DNA of 64,000 bases, taken from CAVQBP01 sp963740945. Lineage in GTDB: Bacteria; Bacteroidota; Ignavibacteria; Ignavibacteriales; Ignavibacteriaceae. Position numbers and translations under genes: made by a program. The notes under the pieces are model-generated. The model was given only the letters and a program-made list of their open reading frames with translations, ran no database searches and was not told where the DNA came from. Numbering within the stretch: position 1 is the first letter of the stretch; each line of letters opens with the position of its first letter. Below are positions 25,763 to 33,730 of this stretch, one piece after another. The stretch spans positions 62,001 to 126,000 of the forward strand of contig CAVUGE010000043.1 in the NCBI GenBank assembly GCA_963740945.1, given 5' to 3'.

Positions 25763-26224
25763 CTAATTCTTTAATGCATCTTTCCTGTTGAAATATTTTG
25801 TATGAAGAATTTCATGCGCTTTATGTGAATTCGGTTCAATAAAAAATTCTTTATATAAAGACTTTAAAGATTCATTTTCATAAGATCTTCGGTGCTTCAT
25901 TTTTGAATCGATTTGATATAATGCCTTCATCCTCTTTTCTATCTTTTCAGGATTTTGATGGATAGGCTGCCCGCCTCCATTTATGCATCCGCCCGGACAG
26001 CTCATAACCTCAATGAACTGATATTTAGAATTTCCATTTAGAACATCATTTATAATAGGTTTAATATTACCAATCCCGTTTACTACTGCAACATTGAGCA
26101 GCAATCCATCTATATTTATAGCTGCTTCTTTTATACCTTTTAAACCTCGAATCGAATTTAGTTCCAGAGTTTCAAGGTTTTGTCCAGTTAAATAAAAATA
26201 TGCTGTTCTAATTGCAGCTTCCAT
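25763..26224 (-). CDS. hydA: [FeFe] hydrogenase HydA, C-terminal part (set 2, -1 frame)
   Basis: 153 residues from ATG 26224, but the frame is open upstream to the break at 26326-26332 and reads through AGIDFKDLPEDNFDNPLG and on to GGVMEAAIRTAYFYL, exactly the segment missing from the upstream half. It carries L3 MSCPGGCINGGGQP and the C-terminal small-subunit-like tail (SLYKEFFIEPNSHKAHEILH). Alone it cannot bind a whole H-cluster. See the frameshift entry at 26326-26332. The H-cluster kinase gene follows after 36 bases. Confidence 0.88.
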   Translation of the reverse strand: MEAAIRTAYFYLTGQNLETLELNSIRGLKGIKEAAINIDGLLLNVAVVNGIGNIKPIINDVLNGNSKYQFIEVMSCPGGCINGGGQPIHQNPEKIEKRMKALYQIDSKMKHRRSYENESLKSLYKEFFIEPNSHKAHEILHTKYFNRKDALKN

Positions 26225-27489
26225 AACACCCCCGCTTGTTCCGAAAATAGCGGCAGCTCCAGTTGCTTCCCCCAGAGGATTATCGAAATTGTCTTCGGGT
26301 AAATCTTTGAAATCAATCCCAGCGAGTTTAAAAATCTTACGAGTTCTCTTGTTGTTAAAACAGCATCAACATCAGGTTTAGCATCTTCCTGAAGCTCAAG
26401 TCTGCTCGATTCATACTTCTTTACAGTACAGGGCATTATTGATACGACAAAAATATCTTTAGGATTTATCCCCATCTTCTTTGCATAGTATGTTTTTAAT
26501 ACGGCACCTTCCATTTCATGGGGAGATTTGCATGAAGATACATGTTCGAGTATATCCGGACAGTTTTTCTCAGCATATTTAACCCATCCCGGACAGCAGC
26601 TTGTAAACATGGGGAGCACTCCTTTGTTTTTTATTCTGCTGATTAATTCCGTTGCTTCTTCAAGAATTGTTAAGTCGGCGGCAAAGTTTGTGTCAAATAC
26701 TCTTTTAAATCCAAGTCTTCTAAGACCGGTAACAAGCTGCCCGGTAATATCAGTCCCTAAAGGAAAATTATATTCCTCACCCAAAGTTGCTCTGACAGCC
26801 GGAGCAACCTGAACAATAGTATATTTATTTTTATTGTTTAATGCGGCAGCAACTTCTTTCATAGAACTCTTCTCCCTCAAAGCCGCAGTTGGACAAACAA
26901 GAATGCACTGTCCGCAAAGAATGCAGTCGCTAATGTTTAAACCTTTATTATATGGAGTCGTGACAATACTGTTGAACCCTCTTTGTGTAAAATCAATAGC
27001 ACCGATCTTTTGAATTTCATGACAAACCCTAACGCACCTTCCACATAGGATGCATTTAGCGGGATCTCTTTCCATCGATGTGCTGGAAATGTCAATTGCG
27101 TGGGATTTTGTTTCACCGACATACCTATGCTCTCTAACGCTATAAGTTTCAGCTAAATCCTGAAGCTCACAGTTTTTATTTCTAACACAAACAAGACAAT
27201 CCTGCGGATGATTTTCTATTAATAGTTCTACTATAGTCTTTCTGGCTCTTCTAACTCTTGCTGAATTTGTATGAACAACCATCCCCTCATAAATAGGAAA
27301 TGCACATGAAGGAACTAAACCTCGTTGACCGTCTACTTCAACGGAGCAAATTCTGCAGGCGCCAGTAGGAGCTAATCCCTTTAAATGACATAGAGTAGGG
27401 ATTGAAATTCCAACTGACTTTGCAGCATCTAAAATAGTCATCCCATTTTCTGCATTTATTTTGATTTCATTTATTTTAAGCTGAACCAT
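26188..27489 (-). CDS. hydA: [FeFe] hydrogenase HydA, N-terminal part (set 2)
   Basis: 433 residues, of which the first 388 match HydA. They hold the N-terminal [2Fe-2S] domain (PTLCHLKGLAPTGACRICSV), the His-Cys [4Fe-4S] site (HPQDCLVCVRNKNCEL), two ferredoxin motifs (CILCGRCVRVC, CILCGQCILVCP), L1 FTSCCPGW (C298, C299, the canonical form) and L2 MPCTVKKYE. After RELVRFLN the frame runs 45 unrelated residues to a stop while the true sequence continues in the -1 frame. Joined, the protein would have 575 residues, a normal HydA length. It overlaps the second half by 37 bases and follows hydB2 after 20 bases. With hydB2 and hydC2 it forms a second trimeric, probably bifurcating, hydrogenase. 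Confidence 0.9.
   Translation of the reverse strand: MVQLKINEIKINAENGMTILDAAKSVGISIPTLCHLKGLAPTGACRICSVEVDGQRGLVPSCAFPIYEGMVVHTNSARVRRARKTIVELLIENHPQDCLVCVRNKNCELQDLAETYSVREHRYVGETKSHAIDISSTSMERDPAKCILCGRCVRVCHEIQKIGAIDFTQRGFNSIVTTPYNKGLNISDCILCGQCILVCPTAALREKSSMKEVAAALNNKNKYTIVQVAPAVRATLGEEYNFPLGTDITGQLVTGLRRLGFKRVFDTNFAADLTILEEATELISRIKNKGVLPMFTSCCPGWVKYAEKNCPDILEHVSSCKSPHEMEGAVLKTYYAKKMGINPKDIFVVSIMPCTVKKYESSRLELQEDAKPDVDAVLTTRELVRFLNSLGLISKIYPKTISIILWGKQLELPLFSEQAGVLWKLQLEQHIFI
26326..26332 (-). promoter_or_regulatory. Candidate -1 frameshift site in hydA2 (U UUA AAC)
   Basis: The two hydA2 frames join by a -1 shift. On the minus strand the zero-frame codons at the junction are UUU UUA AAC, so the heptamer U UUA AAC is in the right phase; it is the slippery sequence used by coronaviruses and is a legal X-XXY-YYZ site. 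A shift there gives RFLN-LAGIDFKDLP. I did not find a clear downstream hairpin as strong as at ligD. A single lost T in the adjoining T5 run (mutation or sequencing error) would explain the break equally well. Confidence 0.45.
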
Positions 27490-27509
27490 TTGTTTCTCCG
27501 AAAAAATTC

Positions 27510-29492
27510 TTAATTAACAGTAATAGCATCAAACCGGCAGGCTTCAAGACACATCCCGCATTTTATGCACTTATCTTCAATTATATAGTGAGCATGCCCC
27601 TTCTCTCCGGCAATAGCCTCAACAGCACACCTTTTTAAGCACACACCACAGCCGGTGCATTTACTGTTATCAATGTTATAGGATAATAACTCTTTGCAAA
27701 CTTTAGCAGAACATTTTCTTTCATACAGATGTTCTTCATACTCTTCCTTAAAATATTTTAATCCGGAAAGTACAGGGTTCGGAGCAGATTGACCCAACCC
27801 GCAAAGCGAAGTATCCCTGATTACATCAGCTAATCTGTTAAGGTGAATTATTCCTTTAAATCTTTGCAATTGATCCAATTTATTCTTGGTATTTTTATAG
27901 CTTGTAGGAACACGTTCAATAATTTCCAGCATCCTTTTAGTACCCTCACGGCATGGGACACATTTACCGCATGATTCATTCTTTATGAATGTTAAGAAGA
28001 ATTTAGCTACATCAACCATACATGTGTCTTCATCCATAACTACAAAACCGCCTGAGCCCATCATTGCTCCAATATTTCTTAGCGATTCATAATCAACGGG
28101 CGTTTTTAATACTCTATCCGGCAGGCATGCACCGGAAGGACCGCCGATTTGAACTGCCTTAAATCGTTTATTTTCAGGTATCCCTCCGCCAATTTCGAAA
28201 ACAACATCTTCTAATTTTATCCCCATGGGGACCTCAACTAACCCGGTGTTTTTTATCTTTCCGCTTAGAGCAAAGACTTTTGTCCCTTTGCTTTTTTCAG
28301 TTCCGATGGAAGAGAACCAGTCAGAACCTTTATTAATTATTGGTGTAACATTTGCGAGAGTTTCAACATTATTAATGACAGTAGGTTTACCCCATAAACC
28401 GGAAACAGCAGGAAAAGGAGGTCGGGGTTTAGGCATTCCTCTTTTACCTTCAATGGAAGCAATTAATGCAGTCTCTTCACCGCAAACAAAGGCCCCTGCT
28501 CCCTTCTTTATTTTAAGCTCGAAACTAAAATCACTGTTTAAGATATTTTGCCCGAGTAATCCATATTCTTTGCACTGACAAATAGAATTCTGCAATCTTT
28601 CAATTGCAAGCGGATATTCTGCTCTACAGTAAATAAATCCCTCCGAAGCACCGATTGCATAAGCAGCAATTATCATACCTTCAATTACGTTAAAAGGATC
28701 GCTTTCCAAGACTGATCTATCCATAAATGCCCCGGGATCCCCTTCGTCGGCATTGCATATCATATATTTAATAGTAGATTTTTGATTGTGAGCAAGCTCC
28801 CACTTTTTTCCAGTTAAAAATCCGGCACCGCCTCTACCGCGCAAACCGCTTTGAAGAATCTCTTTTATAACCTCTTCCGGTTTCATTAATCTTAAAACTT
28901 TATCGAGGGCTTTGAAGCCGCTATAAGCTAAATAAGCATCTATTGATGCAGGATCAATTATACCGCATTTTTCAAGAACAATTTTCAGTTGATGTTTAAA
29001 GAAGGGATCAGAATTAATGGACGGAATACCATCCAATACTCCATGAACTCCTAAAAGTTTATCCTTAAAAACATCCTTTTCTACCAAAGTTTTTTGAATA
29101 AGCTTAGGAACAATTTTAGGAGTTATTTCACAATATGAAATACGGGGCTTGCCGGGAATCTTTATGTCAACAATAACTTCGCGAGAACAAAATCCTATGC
29201 ACCCGGTTCTTTCAATTTGAGCTTGTAAATTTATTCTATCCAGTTCTTTTACAATCGCTTCCTCAACCTTTTTCGCTCCCGAAGCTAGACCGCATGTACC
29301 CATTCCAATAAAAATTATGGGAAGTTCGTGTTCAATATAATTTAATTTATTGTTTAGAGATTTTATTCTATTTTCACATTCAGGATTCTGATGACATAAC
29401 GGACCTTCGGTGCAGCATCTGACAAATAATTCACATGGTTTTTCAGAAGAATGCCAGCATTCTCCACAGCACTTTTCAATAAAGCTTTTCAT
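27510..29492 (-). CDS. hydB: HydB/NuoF-like subunit with thioredoxin-like and ferredoxin domains (set 2, long form)
   Basis: 660 residues. Order: an unusual Cys-rich N-terminus (residues 1-45, nine Cys, including CCGECW and CCTEGPLC), a thioredoxin-like [2Fe-2S] domain (about 50-140, GMGTCGLASGAKKVEEA and CIGFC), the NuoF core with FMN/NADH motifs (GLRGRGGAGFLTGKKW, CNADEGDPGAFMDR, GAGAFVCGEETALIASIEG), SCGKCVPCREGTKRM and SLCGLGQSAPNP for a [4Fe-4S] cluster, and two C-terminal [4Fe-4S] motifs (CTGCGVCLKRCAVEAI, CIKCGMCLEAC). This is the full layout of bifurcating HydB, which links NADH, ferredoxin and HydA. Its start overlaps hydC2 by 4 bases. Confidence 0.93.
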   Translation of the reverse strand: MKSFIEKCCGECWHSSEKPCELFVRCCTEGPLCHQNPECENRIKSLNNKLNYIEHELPIIFIGMGTCGLASGAKKVEEAIVKELDRINLQAQIERTGCIGFCSREVIVDIKIPGKPRISYCEITPKIVPKLIQKTLVEKDVFKDKLLGVHGVLDGIPSINSDPFFKHQLKIVLEKCGIIDPASIDAYLAYSGFKALDKVLRLMKPEEVIKEILQSGLRGRGGAGFLTGKKWELAHNQKSTIKYMICNADEGDPGAFMDRSVLESDPFNVIEGMIIAAYAIGASEGFIYCRAEYPLAIERLQNSICQCKEYGLLGQNILNSDFSFELKIKKGAGAFVCGEETALIASIEGKRGMPKPRPPFPAVSGLWGKPTVINNVETLANVTPIINKGSDWFSSIGTEKSKGTKVFALSGKIKNTGLVEVPMGIKLEDVVFEIGGGIPENKRFKAVQIGGPSGACLPDRVLKTPVDYESLRNIGAMMGSGGFVVMDEDTCMVDVAKFFLTFIKNESCGKCVPCREGTKRMLEIIERVPTSYKNTKNKLDQLQRFKGIIHLNRLADVIRDTSLCGLGQSAPNPVLSGLKYFKEEYEEHLYERKCSAKVCKELLSYNIDNSKCTGCGVCLKRCAVEAIAGEKGHAHYIIEDKCIKCGMCLEACRFDAITVN

Positions 29493-29983
29493 TCTTTAAC
29501 AACACCTACTTCCATTTCTGTTTCTTTTGGCTTAGAAGTTTTTTTAGTTTTCTTTATAATTCCGGGAACATCTTTAACAATTACTCTTCCGAAATATTCT
29601 TCATCTACAGTAATAACCGGAGCAATACTGCATGCACCTATACAATTAACGACTTCCAGAGTATACTTTTTATCTTTTGTTGTTTCACCTGCTTTTATTT
29701 TAAGCTCTGTTTCTAGAGCATAAAGAATATTAGAAGAATTTTTCACATGACATGCTGTTCCACGGCAAACTCTAACAACATTTTCCCCAAGTGGTTTAAG
29801 CCTGAATTGATTATAAAATGTTGCAACTCCATATATACGGCTAAGAGGAATATCAACAAAATCTGAGATCTGCCTTAGAACATTTTCCGGTAAATAACCA
29901 TACAGATTTTGAACATCCTGTAATAAAGGAATTAAGCTGCTTTTATCCTTAGATTTATAACTATCAAATATTTTTTCCTCCAT
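29489..29983 (-). CDS. hydC: HydC/NuoE-like [2Fe-2S] subunit (set 2), first gene of the hydrogenase operon
   Basis: 164 residues. NuoE-type helical domain (SSLIPLLQDVQNLYGYLPEN, IPLSRIYGVATFYNQF) then the [2Fe-2S] thioredoxin-like domain with Cys in CRGTAC and CIGACS. The C-terminus is extended by a Lys-rich run (KKTKKTSKPKE). It is the first gene of a minus-strand block that runs without convincing internal breaks to hydA1, about 12 kb. Ribosome binding site GAGGAG lies just ahead of ATG 29983. The promoter should lie in the 268-base region up to the divergent DUF493 gene. Confidence 0.9.
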   Translation of the reverse strand: MEEKIFDSYKSKDKSSLIPLLQDVQNLYGYLPENVLRQISDFVDIPLSRIYGVATFYNQFRLKPLGENVVRVCRGTACHVKNSSNILYALETELKIKAGETTKDKKYTLEVVNCIGACSIAPVITVDEEYFGRVIVKDVPGIIKKTKKTSKPKETEMEVGVVKE

Positions 29984-30251
29984 TTGCTCCTCATCTAAAT
30001 GAAATTGAACTTAATATGTATCATATTGAGTGCCATTCGTCTTTATAAATATTGTGGAAATGATTAAAGATTTGAGCCTTTAATTTTTATTTTTTATCTT
30101 CTATTCTTAGGAGTGATAATAAAATTTCGGTATTCTAATAACATTTTGATTTTATAAAGGAAAATCATTATAATTTTGTTAATTCAACTAAATAAATTCT
30201 TATGTTGAATATTTGAACACTATATGTCAAAAATGGAGTTAATTAATATTT
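29984..30251. promoter_or_regulatory. Divergent promoter region of the hydrogenase operon and the DUF493 gene
   Basis: A 268-base AT-rich region must start the hydrogenase transcript (minus) and the DUF493 gene (plus). I searched by eye for Rex- or FNR-like palindromes and saw none that was convincing. GGAG at 30235-30238 is the only purine-rich site near the plus-strand start. Confidence 0.4.
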
Positions 30252-30521
30252 ATGATATTGGACTCGAATAATAAGCAAAGACCCGAAATTGAATATCCTT
30301 GCGAGTGGTCCTATAAGGTAATTGGAAAAGATGTGGATAAAATATTGAAGGCTATTGAAGATGCATCCAGCGGATTAAAATATGATGTTACACCTTCTAA
30401 TATCAGCAGGAACGGGAATTATTTTAGTTTAAATTTTAAGATAAATGTACCTTCCGAAGTAGTTAGGGATTTAATTTATGAGAAATTAGGGAATAATTCG
30501 GATATAAAGATGATTTTATGA
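30252..30521 (+). CDS. DUF493 (YbeD-like) small protein
   Basis: 89 residues. The pattern YPCEWSYKVIGKDVDKILKA followed by a SRNGNYFSLNFKINVPSEV segment fits the DUF493/YbeD family, an ACT-like alpha-beta fold of about 90 residues. In E. coli YbeD lies near lipoate genes, suggesting a regulatory role, but its biochemistry is not established. Here it lies alone, divergent from the hydrogenase operon; a hairpin follows 40 bases after the stop. Confidence 0.75.
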   Translation: MILDSNNKQRPEIEYPCEWSYKVIGKDVDKILKAIEDASSGLKYDVTPSNISRNGNYFSLNFKINVPSEVVRDLIYEKLGNNSDIKMIL

Positions 30522-30562
30522 TCTATTCCAGTATGTCATCTAATTAAATAAACCCTATCCAA

Positions 30563-30591
30563 CCTTTCCCTTGCAAAGGGAAAGGCTTATT
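30563..30591 (+). terminator. Strong hairpin after the DUF493 gene
   Basis: A perfect 10-bp stem CCTTTCCCTT / AAGGGAAAGG (30563-30572, 30576-30585) with a 3-base loop, followed by CTTATTT. The preceding AACCCTATCCAACC marks it as a member of a common CCC-rich intergenic hairpin family. Likely stops the DUF493 transcript. Confidence 0.6.
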
Positions 30592-30675
30592 TACAGTGGT
30601 AGCTATGCATTTGTCATGTTGTCTGGTTCTTCATTAATCCATTTATTTTAAATTATTATTTTGAAGAGATATGAT

Positions 30676-31737
30676 CTATTTAACGAAGAATTTTCCAATA
30701 GCCTTTAATTTACCGTCTGTCAGTATCTTCCAATAATAAAGACCCGAGTTTAATTTTTCGAATAGAGTAACACGGGTATCAAAAAGCTCTTTACTCCATA
30801 TTTCCTTATTTTTATTATCCACTATGTTTATTGTGTAGGTTTTGGTTTCCAGGGGTGTCCATTTAAAGTAGATTTGTTTTCTTAAAGTATCACCTATTTC
30901 CGGACTAATAATAATTCCGTTATCCTTATTTTTTGTTATGATATTTTCTAAATAGGAATTATCTCTAAATTCCGGTGCAATTTTAACTTGCCGGGTTGGA
31001 TTTACTTTTTCGGCAATCTCTCCCTTTAGATTGGATGAATCGGAGCTTTGACTTTGAACACCCTGATTTCTATCCATGTTGATTGCACTGTCATATAGGG
31101 GGCGGGACGATGTAGTTAAATTAACTCTATTCCCACCTTCGGAATGGCGGGCTAAAAGAAATATTGCAATCAATATTAAAAAGCCCGCACCTGAATACCA
31201 AAATATATAATTTTTCTTTTTTGATATTGCAGTCACTTTAAATTTATTGACTACAGTATCAATATATACTTTTGGAATGTTTCTTAAACTTAAATTCTCC
31301 GAAGCTTCTATTTTATATTTTTTATTTGACTTAGCTGAAACAATCCGGATTAGAATACCATCACCCGGAATATATAAACGGATACTTCCATTTTCCAGGT
31401 ATTGAGGCAGCTTGATAAAATTCAGATATAAAATATCATCTTCTTTACTTATTATTCCATCAATATTATTTTCAGTATCCGTGAAGTTTAAATAGTTATT
31501 AGTAGAAAGAGCGGCATCAATTTCAAAGCTCTTTTTTTCTTTTTCTACTGCTTCATCGAAGAACTGATTTAACTTTTCCTGGCAGCTTTTGCATTTATCT
31601 ATATGTTCTTCTATAAATATTCTTTCGGCTTCAGTCAAATCACTGTTTATATCGGCATATTTTGAAATTCCCTGATCGGATATATGTTTTTTGGAATCGT
31701 CTAAATATTTTAAGAATTGTTCGGGAAAATTATTCAT
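30676..31737 (-). CDS. Anti-sigma-factor-like zinc-finger membrane protein
   Basis: 353 residues. Residues about 8-62 form a putative zinc-finger (zf-HC2-like) domain with His-x3-Cys-x2-Cys in EEHIDKCKSCQEKLN, typical of anti-sigma factors. A middle globular region precedes one transmembrane helix (about 178-197, YIFWYSGAGFLILIAIFLLA). The outer part is Ser/Asn-rich and ends in a beta-sandwich-like domain (LFDTRVTLFEKLNSGLYYWK) that resembles the repeats of surface proteins. ECF anti-sigma genes normally sit beside a sigma gene; none is present here, so the partner is elsewhere or the domain has another role. Confidence 0.65.
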   Translation of the reverse strand: MNNFPEQFLKYLDDSKKHISDQGISKYADINSDLTEAERIFIEEHIDKCKSCQEKLNQFFDEAVEKEKKSFEIDAALSTNNYLNFTDTENNIDGIISKEDDILYLNFIKLPQYLENGSIRLYIPGDGILIRIVSAKSNKKYKIEASENLSLRNIPKVYIDTVVNKFKVTAISKKKNYIFWYSGAGFLILIAIFLLARHSEGGNRVNLTTSSRPLYDSAINMDRNQGVQSQSSDSSNLKGEIAEKVNPTRQVKIAPEFRDNSYLENIITKNKDNGIIISPEIGDTLRKQIYFKWTPLETKTYTINIVDNKNKEIWSKELFDTRVTLFEKLNSGLYYWKILTDGKLKAIGKFFVK

Positions 31738-32370
31738 TTATCAAAATTGATTTTAACTTTGGTTCTTTCTTTTGAAAACAAAAATAACAAATAAAAATAT
31801 TGTAAAATATAGGAATAAAAAAAGCTCTAAATATTATAGCTGTCCAACATAAATTTCAATTAGATAAAAAGGTTTGATTAAAGGCCAGATTAAGAGAATT
31901 TGTTTTATTATAGAATTTAATCCTACAATAAAACTTTTATTCAAATTTAATAAGTATTACTTGAATTCAGACAAATCAAGGAAATTAGAGATTTAAATTT
32001 ATTTAAGGGCTGAAATTTGCATTTTTACCTCACCCCCTAGCCCCCTCTCCTTAGAAAGCTGAGCTTTACCCACACATAGCACAGTGGTGGGTAGTTGAGG
32101 CTCTTTTTTAAAAGATTCAATTAAAAGTATTTTTTAATTTTTTAAAGAATTTGATTGAAAGTTAATTTTTTTCAATATAATTTATGAGTGTCATTAAAAA
32201 AAGTGGGTAAGTTATCTTCATTATTCCAAATCTACGCATAAAAAATTCTTGTAAACCATGAAGTGTGACTGAGGGTGCGAAGCTGTATTTTATTCCTAAT
32301 AAGGGAAATGCTTTGCTTCATAATTATATAGTTATGTGTTTATAAAATGGTATAAATACAAGGAGTAAAA
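31738..32370. other. 633-base intergenic region with a terminator-like hairpin
   Basis: AT-rich, no convincing open frame. It contains CCTCACCCCCTAGCCCCCTC at about 32031-32050, a member of a common intergenic repeat family, followed by the hairpin at 32061-32109. The last 150 bases before ATG 32371 hold the promoter of the downstream gene; AAGGAG sits 9 bases ahead of that ATG. Confidence 0.45.
32061..32109 (+). terminator. Terminator-like hairpin
   Basis: GAGC (32061-32064) with GCTC (32100-32103) and TACCCAC (32067-32073) with GTGGGTA (32087-32093) form a long imperfect stem followed by TTTTTT. No gene lies directly upstream on this strand, so it may be a left-over of a lost gene or part of the CCC-rich repeat. 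Confidence 0.45.
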
Positions 32371-32976
32371 ATGGTATTAAGATTTTTAATGAATAATCCG
32401 GTTATTATTGGCTTTATTACAATGTTCTTAATGTGGAGCGATTATTTACTAACTCTTGTACAGGAAAAGGAAAGGAAAGAACATTATTCAAAACACTATA
32501 AAAGCTACCCTGTAAACACAATTGAGGGCAATCCGGCAATACAGGAATCAGTAGCAAAACTAAAAATATTTAATCTCCGTCATTTTATAGCGACAATAAT
32601 CGCAGGTATTGGGTTGCCCGTTGCTTTATTATTCATGCCAAACCTACTGCAGGAATTTTTCTTAGGATTTATCTGGGGAATGTTATTAATAGTTAATACA
32701 CAACACCTGACAAATGTGCTTGGATACAAAGCTAGCAGAAGAGGTTTACATGGGAAATTATTTCTACATCAGCGAACGGGATTAATTATTCAATCAAGCA
32801 GATATTTGGCAACAGCATTATTTTTATTTGTTCTTGCAATACTTTCCGACTCGCTAATAATTTATGGAGTTACAATAGCAGGTTTTGTTTCCTCATTTAG
32901 GTTGTTCATGTTGAGTAAAAAAGTCGCGCCAATCGAAAAGGAAGATTTACTTCCTGAAAATATTAGTATAGAATAA
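32371..32976 (+). CDS. Integral membrane protein of unknown function
   Basis: 201 residues with about five hydrophobic segments (10-28, 70-86, 90-108, 140-160 and 162-182). A charged loop near residues 31-60 (QEKERKEHYSKHYKSYPVNT) and a His-rich middle (NTQHLTNVLGYKASRRGLHG, FLHQRTG) stand out. The position of the loops suggests a compact polytopic protein. No family is recognised. AAGGAG lies ahead of the ATG. It is the first of four same-strand, functionally unrelated genes (32371-35296). Confidence 0.6.
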   Translation: MVLRFLMNNPVIIGFITMFLMWSDYLLTLVQEKERKEHYSKHYKSYPVNTIEGNPAIQESVAKLKIFNLRHFIATIIAGIGLPVALLFMPNLLQEFFLGFIWGMLLIVNTQHLTNVLGYKASRRGLHGKLFLHQRTGLIIQSSRYLATALFLFVLAILSDSLIIYGVTIAGFVSSFRLFMLSKKVAPIEKEDLLPENISIE

Positions 32977-33110
32977 TTATTGTGTTCATAATAAATATTA
33001 TAATAGGCGAAGATGATGGCTAATTTCAAAAACACTGTGTGGGGATTTGATAACAGACATTGCTAGCACGACGCTGTTTAATAAATTATAAAAAAAAAGG
33101 AGTAATAAAA

Positions 33111-33671
33111 ATGGATATAGAAAAAGAATTAGAAAACCTTAAGAAAGAATACAAAGAGCTAACAGATTTACGTAACGAAAAAATGGCAGATAGAAAATAT
33201 AAAATCATTTCTTCGGTTATTGATACCTTTAAACAATATTTTTCTTCAAAAAAATATAAAATTAAAAAGATTTCTGATGAAATCTCGGCAAATAATAAAG
33301 GATTTCATATAACATTAAAATTTCCTGATGCTGAGGAAAGATTTTTCGGAGCATTTATAGTATTCAAATTGTATGTTGAATCGAAAACTAATCAGGAGTT
33401 TACGATTATGGTGAATGAGTCTGGAGGAAATCCTGTAATTGCTACAGATATTAGCGTTTCATACTATAGTAAGGACGATGCACTGCAAAAAGAAATTTAT
33501 AAAATAAATTCAGATATGAAAAAAATGAAAAAATATATTGAAAATTTAAGCTTGATGGAGTTCAGCTTTGGATTAATTGATAATAATGAAGTAAAGAGTA
33601 ATCCTTTATTAAAGGAACAGTATCCACTCTTCGAAAGTTTTGAAGAATTATTGGACGAAATATTTAAATAG
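33111..33671 (+). CDS. Cytoplasmic coiled-coil protein, unknown
   Basis: 186 residues from ATG 33111, chosen over an in-frame ATG at 33060 because AAGGAG at 33098-33103 has proper spacing and the first 17 residues of the longer form (LARRCLINYKKK) look non-coding. Residues 1-40 form a charged coiled coil (EKELENLKKEYKELTDLRNE); the rest alternates beta-strand-like segments (GFHITLKFPDAEERFFGAFI) with a second helical run (KINSDMKKMKKYIENL). No family is recognised. It lies between a membrane protein and a serine hydrolase. Confidence 0.6.
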   Translation: MDIEKELENLKKEYKELTDLRNEKMADRKYKIISSVIDTFKQYFSSKKYKIKKISDEISANNKGFHITLKFPDAEERFFGAFIVFKLYVESKTNQEFTIMVNESGGNPVIATDISVSYYSKDDALQKEIYKINSDMKKMKKYIENLSLMEFSFGLIDNNEVKSNPLLKEQYPLFESFEELLDEIFK

Positions 33672-33685
33672 TGTGGTAAAATAGT

Positions 33686-33713
33686 TAACGTAATAAGGGT
33701 TCATGCGTTATAC
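33686..33713 (+). repeat. Inverted repeat resembling a cassette-type recombination site
   Basis: TAACG (33686-33690) and CGTTATAC (33706-33713) flank AAGGGTTCATG. A near copy, TAACGTTATAAGGGATTCAT, begins at 34904 after the next gene. Shared intergenic sequence between unrelated same-strand genes is what integron attC sites look like, but the match to the attC consensus is weak. Confidence 0.3.
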
Positions 33714-33730
33714 TGTTAGAGGTAAATTTT

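Noticed and set aside
29984..30251. Rex- or FNR-type operator before the hydrogenase operon
   Set aside because: Several TTG/CAA pairs occur by chance in this AT-rich DNA but none forms a proper palindrome.
33060..33110. Upstream in-frame ATG of the coiled-coil gene
   Set aside because: The ribosome binding site fits ATG 33111 and the extra residues look random.
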